Origin: Przewalskia tangutica
Lineage: Eukaryota; Streptophyta; Magnoliopsida; Solanales; Solanaceae
Length of the DNA stretch: 64,000 bases
Direction: 5' to 3'
NCBI GenBank assembly: GCA_029844215.1
Contig: CM056725.1
Coordinates: forward strand, 61,851,609-61,915,608
The position numbers were made by a program, and so were the translations under genes. Shown here piece by piece: positions 1-11,720 of this stretch. Below the pieces are notes generated by a model, which was not told the DNA's origin, did not search any database, and saw only the letters and a program-made list of their open reading frames with translations. Numbering within the stretch: position 1 is the stretch's first letter; each line of letters starts with the position of its first letter.

Positions 1-1269
1 AATCTTGGTAGAGGTTTGAGAGGATTTTATTTTCTGAACTCTGAGTTCAGAAAGTCAGAATTGAGTTACCAATTTCAGTAACCAAAATAATGGGGTTAAG
101 TACTGAATATATAGGGGAGGTTAGGTTATAAATTAGATTAGAATTAGGCTTAAAACCTGACCCAAAATTCGAGATGTGGACCAGTTGGACTAGGCCCACT
201 GCCGTACAGGCGCCGCGACTCTACCTCTCAGGCGCTTCCACCCTATTTTTAATATTTTCAGTATGTTTTGATTTAATTAAATCCAAAATCTAATTTAATT
301 AAATAATTTCCATTAAATAGAAATTATCCCATAATTTATTATTGGTTTAAATATCTTGATTCTAAATCAAGTATTTTACATTCTCTCAATATACCCTTAG
401 ACCGAAAAGACAATCGACTTAGTGTGACTCTTTAGGCCTTCACACATCGACATTAGTCAAATTAAGGTTCACATGGAACTCCTAGATCAAGGCCATACTA
501 TGCACTCAATATGTGAAGACGCTTATACGATCATGTAAACACAACCTTTATGTGGGATGATAAATTCCTTTCATTCGCGACACACTCGATCAAGCTTAGG
601 ATTTGTCATGTGTCTATCCAAATGACTTAATCACTTTATCTCATCTATATTAGTCGACAACTAGACCATATCCTAAATATGTCTTTTGCATTGGCCAATG
701 ACTTGGTCGACCTAATATTACTGAGAAGTTGAGTGTTCTCTCTCGAATATCCAATCGAGGAATAAATCATATTCTTGGCTCAGCTACCACATTTGTTTAC
801 ATCGCAACGTACCCAACTCAAGTCATGTCTTATCCTATAAGGAATTTAAGCTTATGACAGGGTCAAAGTAAATTACTCTATAAATTAGGTGTGTATTGAC
901 CTCAAGTCAAATGACCTCCATATCCCACATGTTGATAATACTCTAGACATTTATATCAAATAGTTTATCAGCAGGGTATACCAATACCCTCTAAGAGTAT
1001 CTATGTGTTCATCACTAGTAATCATACTAGTAGTAAGTGAGACATACTGCATTCTCTAAGAATGTGATGCATACCACATATTGACTTATAATATATCATT
1101 GTTATCTCATTCTCAATGATCATCAGTCAAGGCTATTGAGAGTTACGTTCTATCATTAATATCTCACTTTATAAATGACAACGTAAACTCAGGGGATGCA
1201 TATTAATGAATAATCACAAGCAATCAAAATCATAATTCAATAATTGTAAATACCAAATTATATTAATTT
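1..1269. other. Anonymous AT-rich non-coding DNA, no gene seen
   Basis: I see no convincing coding region, RNA gene or terminal repeat in this stretch. It is AT-rich with one GC-richer patch near 205-235. The long non-coding character, with many short direct repeats, suggests old LTR-derived DNA, but no TG...CA ends, primer-binding site or polypurine tract can be recognised, so no element is claimed. Confidence 0.4.
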
Positions 1270-1279
1270 TATTAATAAT

Positions 1280-1858
1280 GGGGAGAGGTGATTAGACGGG
1301 ATATGACGCAGATGCAACTTACTGAGGACATGACCTTAGATAGGGGGTTGTGGAGGACACGAATTACGATAGAAGGGTAGTAGGTAATCGAGCGTAGTCT
1401 TCTTTACGCTTACAAAATGATAGTGTAGTGTTATTATTGTAGGTTCGATTAGTCTGTCACACTTATAGGCGCATTTTTAGTACTCTGTAGTTTGATTCAT
1501 GCTGCTATGTGTTCTTTAGTGTAATTTATTTATCTTATTTAGTTGTGTTAGCTACTACTTTCTGTTAGTTACTGCTTCATGTTGCTTCCTGCTTCCTGTT
1601 GTTAGAATGCGCTACCATTGCGTATTTGATTTTTACTATCTGCATGTCCACATTACTTTAATTTCTCGTCTGAGTCTGACCATTTCTCATACTTTGTTTT
1701 GCTTTGCTTGCTTTACCTGATTATGCTTTGTCTTGAGTCGAGGGTCTCCCGAAAACAGCCGCTCTACCTACCAAGGTGGAGGTGAGGTCAGTATACATTC
1801 TACCCTCCCCAGACTCCACATTATGGGATTTCACTGGGTATGTTGTTGTTGTTGTTGG
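1280..1858 (+). mobile_element. 5'-truncated RTE-type non-LTR retrotransposon 3' end
   Basis: The plus strand carries the tail of an ORF around 1305-1382 that includes the short motif LTEDMTLDR and ends in two consecutive stop codons. A 3' UTR follows and ends in a (TTG)n tail at 1842-1858. An ORF end of this type with a TTG tail is what I associate with Solanaceae RTE LINEs and the SINEs that share their 3' end. The 10-bp sequence tattaataat occurs at 1270-1279 and again at 1859-1868, flanking the element exactly, so I read it as a target-site duplication. Only the last few hundred bases are present, which fits 5' truncation at insertion. Confidence 0.75.
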
Positions 1859-1868
1859 TATTAATAAT

Positions 1869-3017
1869 ATAAATGTATTCAAGTACATTTATTCCTAAAA
1901 CGATTGTTTTTAGGACATACATAGTTCACCGAGGTGTTCCTCAATATGTAACAAAAGTTAAAAAAGGATATGTTTTAGGTGGTCTAGGTTCTGTTATCAT
2001 TCATTATCATCACCCTAGTACATATCTGCCAATAATCTTCTTGTATTGTATTAAAAAATCAAGTGGTCATTGGATTTTCCTTTTTTCTTCTTCTTTTCTT
2101 TATACTAATAAGGGTTTGTGAATGGATAAACAGGAGAAGAGTGAAACAGAATAGACATCAGTAACTTCTTGGTTATAAAAATCTATAATTTAAATTTAAG
2201 TTTCAGGCACCACACTTTCCCGTGGAAACAAAAGTAGAGCCTTCATTCATTTATTTAAAATGGGATAATGTCATTTTTTCTATATAGAAGAGAAGTTTGC
2301 ACTTGTTCATCGTTTAATTTAGTTGGCCGTAGCATTAGTAACATGAAGCTTGTAACAAGTCACTTTCTCACACTGGGTATATGTGGAAACTGCTATTGAT
2401 TTTCTTGTCTAACCATGAAGACCACACTAGACCAACTAATCTGATTCGCATCTTGTCAGTCCGATAGAGCACGATTGACAGGTTCTTCATTCGAGAAAGG
2501 TGGAAGGATCACAACCATCCGGCAATACTATTTGGTAGTAGTGTTACTATTCTACTAAATTCTTCAAGGAATTCTACTAAAACTCTTCAAGGACAACATG
2601 AGATTTGAAGAACCGTCATTTATGCACTCCGTACCACTCATTGATCAGAGGAAAACAACGAGGAAAGTCCAACTTGGAGATCCTTCCCAAACAAAAGGAC
2701 TTGTACTCCTAAGACTATTTGGAGAGTTGGGAAACACTGTAGGTAAAAGCATGCTGAGAGAAAACATTACATGCTGATCAACAATTTGTACTTGTGAAAC
2801 ATCCCGACTACATAAATACAGCAAGAAAATCATGGCTACAGGAATCATAACAAATCCTTCTGTTGACATGATCTGTTTCACAAAATTCCAAAATCGATGG
2901 CCAATAATACAAAGGGAAAGAGGAAACTCAGTTTTTTCCAGTTAAAAAAAAAGAAAAGAAAAGAGATTTACCAGCATAACTTGGCTTTGAATTTAACTTG
3001 TTAACTGTGCTTTCATG
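1869..3017 (-). other. SRP54 3' flank and probable 3' UTR
   Basis: This stretch lies downstream of the SRP54 stop codon on the minus strand. An AATAAA-like signal for that strand lies near 2258-2263. A possible 3' UTR intron could run from a GTAAAT donor near 2970 to an ACAG acceptor near 2877, but this is speculative. The open frames here have no recognisable domain and I do not call them genes. Confidence 0.4.
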
Positions 3018-6000
3018 TTACTTGTCCCCACCACCACCACCAAACATACCCATCATGTCCTTGGCGGAACCCATTTGCTTCATCAAGTTCTGCAAACCAC
3101 CCATGCCGCCTATTTGTTTCAACATCTGAGGAGGCAAGACTTTGCTCATGTGCTGTGCATTCATGTTTTGAGACAAGGCACTCATCTGTCCCTTCTTTGG
3201 AATCTTAAGCCCCTTCATCTTACTCCATATCTTGGCCAGTCTTTTGTATTCCTCCATCATTTCCATTACCTCATGCAGTTGCCGCCCCGACCCCCTAGCT
3301 ATCCTCATAATTCGCGAGTCCGTCATAAGCTTTGGGTTCGAACTATCCAATTCTGCAATTGTATTCGAATTTTAAATCGAGAAACATCAAACTAAATTCT
3401 AAAACTAACTAATGCATGAAATTATAGAATTAGATCACTTGCCTTCATTAGTCATTGAATCCATCATTGTCATGTATCGTTTAATTTTTGCCTGGCTTTC
3501 CTTTTCACGACCTTTTGGCATCAACTCTGCACTGAATCCTGGAAGCATGGAGAAGACCTACACATAGAAACATCAACAATGTGTAAGAGTTGGGGTTGAA
3601 AAATCCCTTCCAGTTTGTATTCAAGGAACTAGCAAATGTTCATGAGCTTGCTCTAAGTTATTTTATCAATATTTATGGTTTATCAGATTGAGAAGAATAA
3701 AAAAAAACATACAGAAACATCAACAACGTGTAAGAGTTGGGGTTGACAAATCCCTTCCAGTTGTATTCAAGGAACTAGCAAATGTTCGTGAGCTTGCTCT
3801 AAGTTATTTTATCAATATTTATGGTCTCAGAATGAGAAGAATAAAATAGCACACAAACCTAAGGGATATATACTGCAAGAATTATGAACATAATATAATG
3901 GCATAAGCCCTGCAATAGACTATATTTGAATTGCTTATTTCCAAATGATTGGATACTGATGAACTTTTCCAACCCAAATGTTAAGGAAGTTGACACCCAA
4001 AACTACCGAAAAATTTAAAGCAAGCAAGTAGCAAACCTGGCCAATGGGACCCATTTTAAGGATGTTTTGAAATTGCTCATACATTATCCTCAAGGTAAAA
4101 TGTCCTTCAGATAGCTTCTGAAGAAGCTCAGGCTGCTGATCCATCGGGACAACTTCTTGTATCTTGTCCATGAACCCAGACCAGTCACCCATGCCTGGTG
4201 GAGATGGACACAATAGGAGAATAGACATCAGCAACATCTAGTACCTCAAATAAGCAGAGAGATGGTTCAGGGAAAAAGAGAATCAAATGGCAGTAGAGAG
4301 ATGAAAATGTATACAAGCAGAGGGAAGGAAGACAAAGGAGATGCAAACCTAAAAGACGGCTAACAAATGGTTTAACATCGAAAACTTCAAACTCGTCCAT
4401 GTGTTCACCAGTTCCAATAAAAATGACAGGACTCTTTGTTGCAGCAACTCTGCATAGAAGAGAAACAGATAATAAATCTTGTTCACTCCCAAAATTAGGT
4501 TATAAATTGCATTGCATAAAACTATTTGATGATATTAGTTACTACAATTTAAATATTGAAAATACGAAAAAAGAAGTGTTTGTAAACAAAAGATGGAAAT
4601 ATCAGAAAGGGGCAGTACAATTTGTGGGTTCATCGACGCTTTAGAAAAAATGTATATATCCAAGATAGGAAACAGCAGAAGTTGTGGCTTTAGAAAAAAT
4701 TTCAATCCTTAAACAAGATCTGATTTTTTTCCCATACAAATTGCATGACTTGTTTGCATCAACTTATCACACTTGTCAGATAAAGAAAAATATTTTTCAA
4801 CAGGAACTTGTTCTACAACTTAGATGAGCAATTATGTAACTGAATGAGGTTATAGAAAGAGATGCTACCTAACAAAAAATAACTAAATTAAAAGACTGCA
4901 ACTAACAACAACAACATACCCAGTGAAGTCCCACAACGTGAGATCTGGAGAGGGTAGAGTGTATGCATACCTTACCTCTACCTTGGTAGGTAAAGAGGTT
5001 GTTTCCTAAAGACCCTCGGCTCAAGACTAAATTAAAAGACTGCAACTGACATGGCAAAAATTGTAATCCTTGAAGTTGCCCAGACGTGCTCGAAGGCAGA
5101 TTTATTTAGTTGCACAAGAGTTCTCATTATCAATAGAAGGCATACTCTATAGGGATTTTTCATTTTTGGCCCATCGACCAAAATTAATTAAGGAAGCTAG
5201 CCAAAATATACAAAACATATACACTGATTATGTATATTTATGTACACAATATGTAAATTATATGTAAATTTGTTGTCATGCCGTGGAAACAACCTCTTCT
5301 AGAAATGTGGGGTAAGGCGGCGTATCATAGACCCTTGTGGTCCGGCCCCTGGACCCGTACCCCTGGCATAGCGGAAGCTTAGTTCACCGGGCTGCCTTTT
5401 ATACAAACATATACATTTCCTGGCTATTTTGTAAAATTAGATCACCGAAAGGCATTGGACTGTAATTATCTCTTTAAGTGCTACAGCAGTAGAAAGGAAA
5501 CTTACGCACTGAGGGCACCACCTCCTTTTGCATGGCCATCCATCTTAGTAACAATCACAGCTCCAACAGCAACACTTTGCTTAAATGCTTGAGCTTGATC
5601 AAAGGCAGCTTGACCAATACTGCTATCCATAACAAATATCACAAGATCTGGTTTCTGGGAAACCAAATAGGAAGATTAGCATTTCTTATTCAAGCTAACC
5701 AAATATGTGGAGCATAGTAAAACATACCGTTGCTTCAGCAACTTGTCGCATCTCTTCAAAAAGAGCAGCTTCTTGTTTGTGGCGCCCACTGGTATCAACA
5801 ATTATTAGATCACAACTTTCCTTCTTAAATGTTTCAACACCATCAACTGCTATTTTCACAGGGTCTGACTCCGTGTAGCTGTTGCATTAATATTCATTAA
5901 ATCAAAATACAACATTACCAATAGTTTTGCTTAGAACAGAAATGTAGTCAACACAACCTAAACGATTAGTTACTAATTCATAGACAGCAAACACACAATA

Positions 6001-9000
6001 ATAGCAGACTACTCAATCCATTCAAAAACAGATGAGGATTTTCTTCTTTTTCTTTTTCACGAGAGTTGAAGCAATTAGGAAAACGAGTTCAAAAAACTGC
6101 CATTTCCATTTCAAGAGAGAGAGTGAGCGAGAGAGAAATCAATGGACCACTTGGCGAGAGCGCTTGAGCAAACTAGCTTAAGGACTTCTGTCCAAATTGA
6201 ATATAAAAAGTGAATCAAAATAAATATGCAATCCTATGCCAAATTAGAAGGAGATGTTTCTTTTTTTTTTTTTACACATTGCATACTGATTCTCAATCAG
6301 CTGACAGCTATTGACTTTAATTACTTTGAAAAGTCTTCTTTTTAATATATGTAATCTCTTTGACAAGTCTTAGCAAAGGAAAATGCAGCTCGCACTTTGT
6401 CCTCCGATTCTTTATCTAAATGTACTTTAAAATATGTGATCCATATGCCTATGACATTGTTTAGCAATTGAATCAACTAACCAGAATGTAGAACGCCTAA
6501 CTAACCAGTGTGTAAAACACCTTCAGAAAATAAGAAGGCGAACATTCACGATCAACAGATTGAGGACATACCTTCCATAAAAGGGTATCTTGGCTTTTGT
6601 GGCATTCTGCTTCAATTGATCAAAAGCACCAGCTCTGAATGTATCAGCACACACTAAAGCTGGTTTCCAACCTTTTTTCTGGTGGTAATAAGCATACTTT
6701 GTACATGTTGTTGTTTTTCCAGACCCTGCGATAAATTATGAAATAAATAAGGTAATTCATCTTAAGCAGTGAAAAAGAAGAAAAGAGGAAAATAGAAGGG
6801 GATCCGGCTTATGTATTCAGGCAAATTCCTATTGCCACTCAGAAGGCTAAGTCCTAGTCATGTGATCCTCACCAATTGCTAAGGTATCATCTGATACAAA
6901 TTTAAAGTAGAAAGTTGTATCAACTCACCTTGCAAACCAACAAACATGACAACACTGGGTTTCCCTTTTTTAGGTGTAAAACAAGGCTTCCCAGGATCCA
7001 ATATTTTACAGAGCTCATTAAAGACCGCCTGTACATGAGAAGAAAATTGTCTTAAGTCAATAAAAGACTGTGACAAGCAAATAAAGGCATAAATGATTTT
7101 TTCATTTAATAAAGGGGAATAGCATTATTAAGACAATTCCAACTGGGAGGTTCTTCTCATTGCAGAGAGGTCTAAGACAAGGAGATCCCTCTCTCCTTTT
7201 GTCTTTATCCTTGTCATGGAGGGTCTTAGCATGATGTTAAATAGGAAAAAACAACAAAACTGGATCAAGGGTTCCTCCGCTGATTTTGGAGGGTCTAGCA
7301 ATCTGAACATTTCCCATATTCTATATGTGGATGACACACTTATATTCTGAGACGCTGAGGTGGCTCAAGTCCTGCATCATAAAATCATTCTGTTGGCTTT
7401 TGAAGTCGCATTCGGATTGCACATAAACTTCACAAAGAGTCAATTATATCCTGTAAATGACGCCTCAAACTTGCCAAACCTGGCTTCACTTACAGGTTGC
7501 AACATTGGCACACTGCTCGCCAAGTACCTTGGATCACTTCTTGGAACCAAATCAACCTCACAGTCAATCTGGGATAGTATTTTGGAAAAATGTGAGAAAA
7601 GGCTTTCTAACTGTAACTGGAAGAGACAATACCTATCGCTAGGGGGTAGATTGGTTCTCATCAACAGTGTGTTAGATTCACTTCCAACTTATACCATGGC
7701 TCTCTTCCCACTCCCCTCAAAGATAGCTAAAAGGTTGGACAAGATTCGTAGGGATTTCATTTGGCAAGAAAACAAAGAAAAGAGATTTTTCAACCTAGTT
7801 AAATGGAGCACGGTGACGAAAGACGAGAAATCTGGAGGCTTAGGGGTTAGGAACTTGAAGGTGCACAATAGCAGAGCCTATTGTGCAAATGGCTACGGAG
7901 ATTCAACCATGATATCCATTCCCTCTGGAGGGTTGTTATATGTCCAAAATATGGTGTACTCAACCCTTGGGTCACGAAAATCTCTTCTACTCCACTTGGG
8001 ATTGGAATTTGGAAACATATCAGGGTATTATGGGCAGGTTTGAGAGAACACAGCTCTACAAGTGGGTGATGGCTGTAAAATCAGCTTTCGGCAAGACATC
8101 TGGCACGCCAGCACTCCCTTCATGGTTGACTTTTCAGATTTATACAATATTTCTATCAACAAATCTGCAGTGACTGCTGAATACAGGTCTGTGCAGGCTG
8201 GTTTATCACTTTTCGGAGGAACCTAAATGATTGGGAGATAGACAGTTACCGTCAGTTATCGGATTCCATGTGCAGGACGACCTGCCACTTCTTCATCAGA
8301 TTGCATCAAATCGAAAGGTAGTCTAAAGGATGTTTTACAGTGAGAAGCTGCTATACTATTTTTTGACTGCCAGGCAACCCCTTACCTCTTACTGCCCTGG
8401 AAATCGATCAGGAAAGGGAGGCTCGTTAGTCCTTACAAAGTAAAATGCTTCTCCAGGCTGGTTGTACGGGAAACTTGTCTTACTCAATGCAACCTTCAGA
8501 GAAGAGGAATGCAGTTATGTACCAGATGCTTGCTATGCGAAGAACAAAATGAGGACAACAATTACCTCTTCCTCCATTGTAAATTCTCCTCTTAAATATG
8601 GGATTTCATTCTCAATATTTTGGATCTTAAGTGGTGTATGCCCCACTATTTTTGCAAGGATGGTTCAGGAAAGATCTCGATAGGCCCTCTCCGCCCATTT
8701 GGAAAACTTTACCAGCTGTTGTATGGTGGACCTTATGGCAAGAACGGAATGCAAGACTGTTTCAGGACAAGAAAGACATTTTTCCAAATGTCTAAAGTAG
8801 ATGTTTGTTTTTGCTTCGGTTTTGGTGTAATATGGTATATATTAATGTTTTTAATCCTGATGCCATTATAGATATCCTTAACAGCGTACACAACCTATAA
8901 AGGTTCTGGTTTTTGGTTGTAACTTTCACACAACAAGTACTTCTTGCTGGTCATCTATATAAAAGTTACTCCCTCTGTCAGATTTTATATGACACTCTTT

Positions 9001-11469
9001 TCTTTTAAGTAAATCCCTAAAAGAATGACACTTTTCTATATTTAGAAATAATTTAACTTCAAAATTCTCCTTTTACCTTTAATGATATGATTTACAACCA
9101 CACAAACATCAAAGGATTATTTTAAACAAGTTCTAAAAGTCTTCCCATGTTTATTAAACTCCGCGCCAAGTCAAACACCCTCATATAAAATGAGACTGAA
9201 GAAGTATTATGTACTGAAATTACCTTCTTTGTTTGAATGAGACTATCTATATTGATTTTAAAAATATATCAACTGGGAAAAATAAGTAGCAAAAAGGAAG
9301 AAAATTTTACGTAAGAAACTTCAAATATGATACTTTTCACAGGACCATCACGCATGTGTACAAGTTTCCTAGGCAACATAACATGAATATTTTTCCAATA
9401 ACTGTGGCGTCCGGGCAAAGCTTGCACGCACCTCGACTAATTTCACAAGGCACCTGCTACCTCTCATCATCACAAGTATCGGGTAACTCTGTCCATCAAG
9501 GCTTGGACAGATAGGAAGAATAACCTACTGGTTTTGCCTCCGCGCCTCCTTTGGAGACAAGTGAATGCAAAGTCCAAGATACACCAGCTTATGAAATCCT
9601 TCAAACTGTCCATCTCAATATTTTACTAACTCAATTCCAACTGCAAGTTTAAAACTAAGAATTCCAAATCCTGATATCTTGTATTTAAACAGGAACACAT
9701 AGAATTCTGTATTTATTTCTTCATTCCTTTTGCTTATAAACTAACATTTCACAGTTTTTTATTATCACATTTAAACATTGAATCTAGAAGAACCCTATCA
9801 CAGATGCAACTTAGTACTTACTAACATTATTATTATATGGCTAATCGTATAGTTAAAACCTGTGTGCCACTCTTAATGTTCAATGCTAGTATTTGCGGTT
9901 AGATACTCCCAACACCCAATTTATGTGACACTCTTTTCTTTTTAATCAGTCCCAAAAAGAATGACATCTTTCTATATTTTGTGTTTGGTTCGGGGTAATA
10001 GAATCAGGGTAAGGGAATGGAATCCCTGATTCCCTTTGAAGTTATTTGTTTGGCCTATTTTTCCATTCCCTTTACCCTCTTTTCTTTTTTCATTCTCTTA
10101 CATTGATTCCCCACCCCCCTAGGTATTTCCATTCCCTTTCCCAAATTCATTACCCGGACCCCGGACCACCCCGGAACCCCGACTCCGGACCCCGGACCCC
10201 GTTTCCATTCCGTTTCTGAAATAGACCCAAACATGTAGGCACAATCAGGGTAATTCTTTTCCTTTCCTTTCCATTCACTTACTGAATTTCATTCCGTTTA
10301 CCCTGCGCGAACCAAACGCACCCTTAGTAACAATCTAACATTAAACTTCTCATTTTACCCTAATGAAATGATTTATAGCTATACATTTCTCTATGGCTTG
10401 TTTAACTCCACAAATTCCAAAAATATTCTTTTATTTCTTAAACAACATGCTCAATTAAACACCATCACATAAATTGAGATAGGAGTATATATTACGCAAG
10501 GTTTCAATTTTTGGATAGAAAAATCACATAGAAGTATAACAACAATTTAAAATAAGCAAATGAGTATTATAATCACTACAAACACGCTCTAAGCAAAAAG
10601 TTCATGGTTTGTTCTATTAAATAACATGCACTGCAAAATATCTAAATAGTACTGAATATGGTGTATAATTAGAACAGTAATAATACTCGTATTGTAAATG
10701 TCATGGTTTACTATGTATAAAAATAGTGCTAAATAGCGTGTATAACTAATACATGTTGAAAACACTACCAAACAAGGCATTAAATAGTACCAAAACCAAT
10801 ACCACTATTATTTTCTCTAATATCTCCAACCAAACGACCCATTAATGTTCAATTTCTAGTATTCGCGGTAATCACCTTTAGATATATATTTAGGCAAGGT
10901 TTCAATTTATGGCTAGAAAAATGAATCCAAAATAAGAAAATGAGTATTAAATATTCCCTTCGTCCCAAAAAAGATTGTGTTACTCTTTTATTAGTTTGTC
11001 CCAAAAAGAGTGGCACATTTCTATATTTAGAAATAATTCAACTTTATGAGATATTTACAACCACACATGTGTCTAATGCTTATTTTGGACCACACATTTC
11101 AAAAGACTTAATTTATTTCTTAAAATCTGATCCAAGTCAAACTAAGACAATCGTTTTGGATGAAGGAATTAATTACTAGTACAAACAGGGTCTAAGCAAA
11201 AAATTTAATATAATGAAGTTAAAAGTAAAGGAACCAACCTGTTGGATGATCCTACGTTTGTTATGTCCAGCAGCAAGATCATCAAGATTAACAATTTTCT
11301 TAATATTAGTGGTCATATCACGGACAAGTTTAAACTGAACATCAGCTTGAAGAAGGGCACGTGTGATTTCATTCAAGCATTCGTTAAGAACTTTCTCATC
11401 AATGATTGTAGCATTGCTCATCTGTTGGAGAGCACGTGATATGCTCCCCCCTAATTGTGCTAACACCAT
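3018..11469 (-). CDS. SRP54: Signal recognition particle 54 kDa protein (SRP54), nine coding exons
   Basis: SRP54 is the cytosolic SRP GTPase that binds signal peptides and SRP RNA, and docks ribosomes to the ER through the SRP receptor. Coding exons on the minus strand are 11469-11239, 7028-6929, 6725-6572, 5878-5728, 5654-5506, 4449-4349, 4194-4037, 3557-3443 and 3352-3018. They total 1494 nt, which is 497 residues plus TAA, and all splice phases agree. The N domain occupies about residues 1-90. The G-domain motifs are P-loop GSGKTTT (111-117), DTFRAGAFDQ, DTSGRH (190-195), TKMDGH (248-253) and GTGEH (274-278). The methionine-rich M domain starts at about 325 and the protein ends in a glycine run plus DK. 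Length and motifs match plant SRP54 and no key residue is missing. Seven introns are GT-AG and one is GC-AG. Intron 1 (4.2 kb) is full of transposons. It reads as a functional gene. Confidence 0.96.
3353..3442 (-). other. GC-AG intron (intron 8 of SRP54)
   Basis: Exon 8 ends ...ATGAAG and the intron starts GCAAGT. Only this junction keeps the reading frame into exon 9, which starts AATTGGATAG and ends the run of conserved SRP54 sequence across the boundary. The other donor bases (AAG before, AAGT after) match consensus closely, as is usual for functional GC donors. The acceptor is GCAG at 3356-3353. The intron is only 90 bp long. Confidence 0.85.
3564..3851. repeat. 147-bp tandem duplication in SRP54 intron 7
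   Basis: Two imperfect copies about 147 bp apart, roughly 3564-3710 and 3711-3851, share long identical blocks such as the stretch containing gtgtaagagttggggttga. The first copy lies next to the 3' splice site of intron 7 (acceptor AG at 3559-3558 on the minus strand). The second copy has no AG at the matching place, so it should not act as a duplicate acceptor. Confidence 0.85.
4904..5025 (-). mobile_element. 122-bp RTE/SINE 3' tail inserted in SRP54 intron 5
   Basis: Read on the minus strand, this short insert runs from the 'tcttgagccgagggtc' type block to a (TTG)n tail, the same module as in 1740-1858. It is flanked by a perfect 22-bp direct repeat at 4882-4903 and 5026-5047, which is a clear target-site duplication. 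It is a heavily 5'-truncated insertion in the same orientation as the host gene. Confidence 0.85.
5275..5405 (+). mobile_element. SINE-like module in SRP54 intron 5
   Basis: The segment holds the 'gtggaaacaacctct' block, a 'ggtaaggcggcgtat' block, 'cttgtggtccggcccc' and a 'caccgggctgcctttta' end. I recognise this arrangement as a common dispersed Solanaceae short element, probably a SINE. No target-site duplication could be confirmed by eye, and family assignment is from memory only. Confidence 0.5.
7117..8963 (+). pseudogene. LINE fragment (reverse transcriptase 3' half) in SRP54 intron 1, antisense to the gene
   Basis: The plus strand codes for the C-terminal half of an L1-type LINE pol. 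It has the RT motif GLRQGDP at 7168-7188, YVDD at 7324-7335, the LINE-typical block after the palm at 7360-7800 (including GGLGVRNL), and a decayed zinc-binding region near 8440-8560. A frameshift near 7184, a TGA at 7348-7350 and later frame changes break it. The endonuclease and first ORF are absent, so it is 5' truncated. No clear poly-A tail or TSD is left. It lies inside intron 1 opposite to SRP54, so it is spliced out of the mRNA and has no visible effect on the coding sequence. Confidence 0.85.
8969..9204. mobile_element. Stowaway-type MITE 1
   Basis: The left terminus CTCCCTCTGTCAG is mirrored by an inverted right end whose reverse complement is CTTCTTCAGTCTC. The element is flanked by TA (8967-8968 and 9205-9206). 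Length is about 236 bp with no coding capacity. These are the hallmarks of Stowaway (Tc1/mariner-related) miniature elements. It lies in SRP54 intron 1, just after the LINE fragment. Confidence 0.8.
9906..10485. mobile_element. Stowaway-type MITE 2, split by another insertion
   Basis: The left end CTCCCAACACCC and right end (reverse complement CTCCTATCTCAA) bracket sequence like MITE 1, including the shared 'gacactcttttctttt' and 'aaagaatgacat' blocks. TA flanks both ends (9904-9905 and 10486-10487). The middle, about 9981-10323, is foreign and has its own inverted ends. Confidence 0.7.
9981..10323. mobile_element. Second MITE nested inside Stowaway MITE 2
   Basis: The left end GTGTTTGGTTCG and right end CGAACCAAACGC are inverted repeats. 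Further inward, 'ggaatggaat' and 'aggg' blocks recur inverted. A GC-rich direct repeat of the unit CCCCGGACC lies at about 10150-10203. Terminal sequence and size suggest a Tourist/Harbinger- or hAT-like MITE; the TSD is too short or diverged to decide. Confidence 0.6.
10954..11169. mobile_element. Stowaway-type MITE 3 next to SRP54 exon 1
   Basis: Terminal TTCCCTTCGTCCCAAAA is matched by a right end whose reverse complement is TTCCTTCATCCAAAA, with TA at 10952-10953 and 11170-11171. The internal 'gtggcacatttctatatttagaaataat' type block is shared with MITE 1. It ends only about 70 bp from the 5' splice site of intron 1. Confidence 0.7.
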
Positions 11470-11720
11470 CTTGAATCAAGATCGATTATCGAATCAACAA
11501 TTGGATCTTGAATACAAGGTGCTAACTGAATATTAATTGATTAGGGTTAAGATGATAATTAAGGGTTGATTTTAGGGTTTTGAATGAACAAATCGACAGA
11601 GATGAATGGGGGAATTATGATAATCTGGGCGAGATAGGACAAAACACAGGGGAGAGAGGTTTGGGACTGGGAAATAAAACCCGGCACGTTCCAACTTGTT
11701 TCTGCTCCGTTTAGGCTGGT
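11470..11720 (-). promoter_or_regulatory. SRP54 5' leader and proximal promoter with telo-box motifs
   Basis: Upstream of the ATG on the minus strand, AAAACCCTAAA (11571-11581) and TTAACCCTAA (11541-11550) match the plant telo-box. Telo-boxes are known near the starts of many ribosomal-protein and translation-related genes, which fits SRP54. I see no strong TATA box, as is common in such genes. The transcription start is not determinable here. Confidence 0.55.

Noticed and set aside
2645..2881. Possible small membrane protein downstream of SRP54 on the minus strand
   Set aside because: No recognisable domain, and it overlaps the likely 3' UTR or a 3' UTR intron of SRP54.
3015..3395. Plus-strand open frame over the last SRP54 exon
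   Set aside because: A shadow of the conserved minus-strand SRP54 coding sequence; low-complexity histidine-rich translation.
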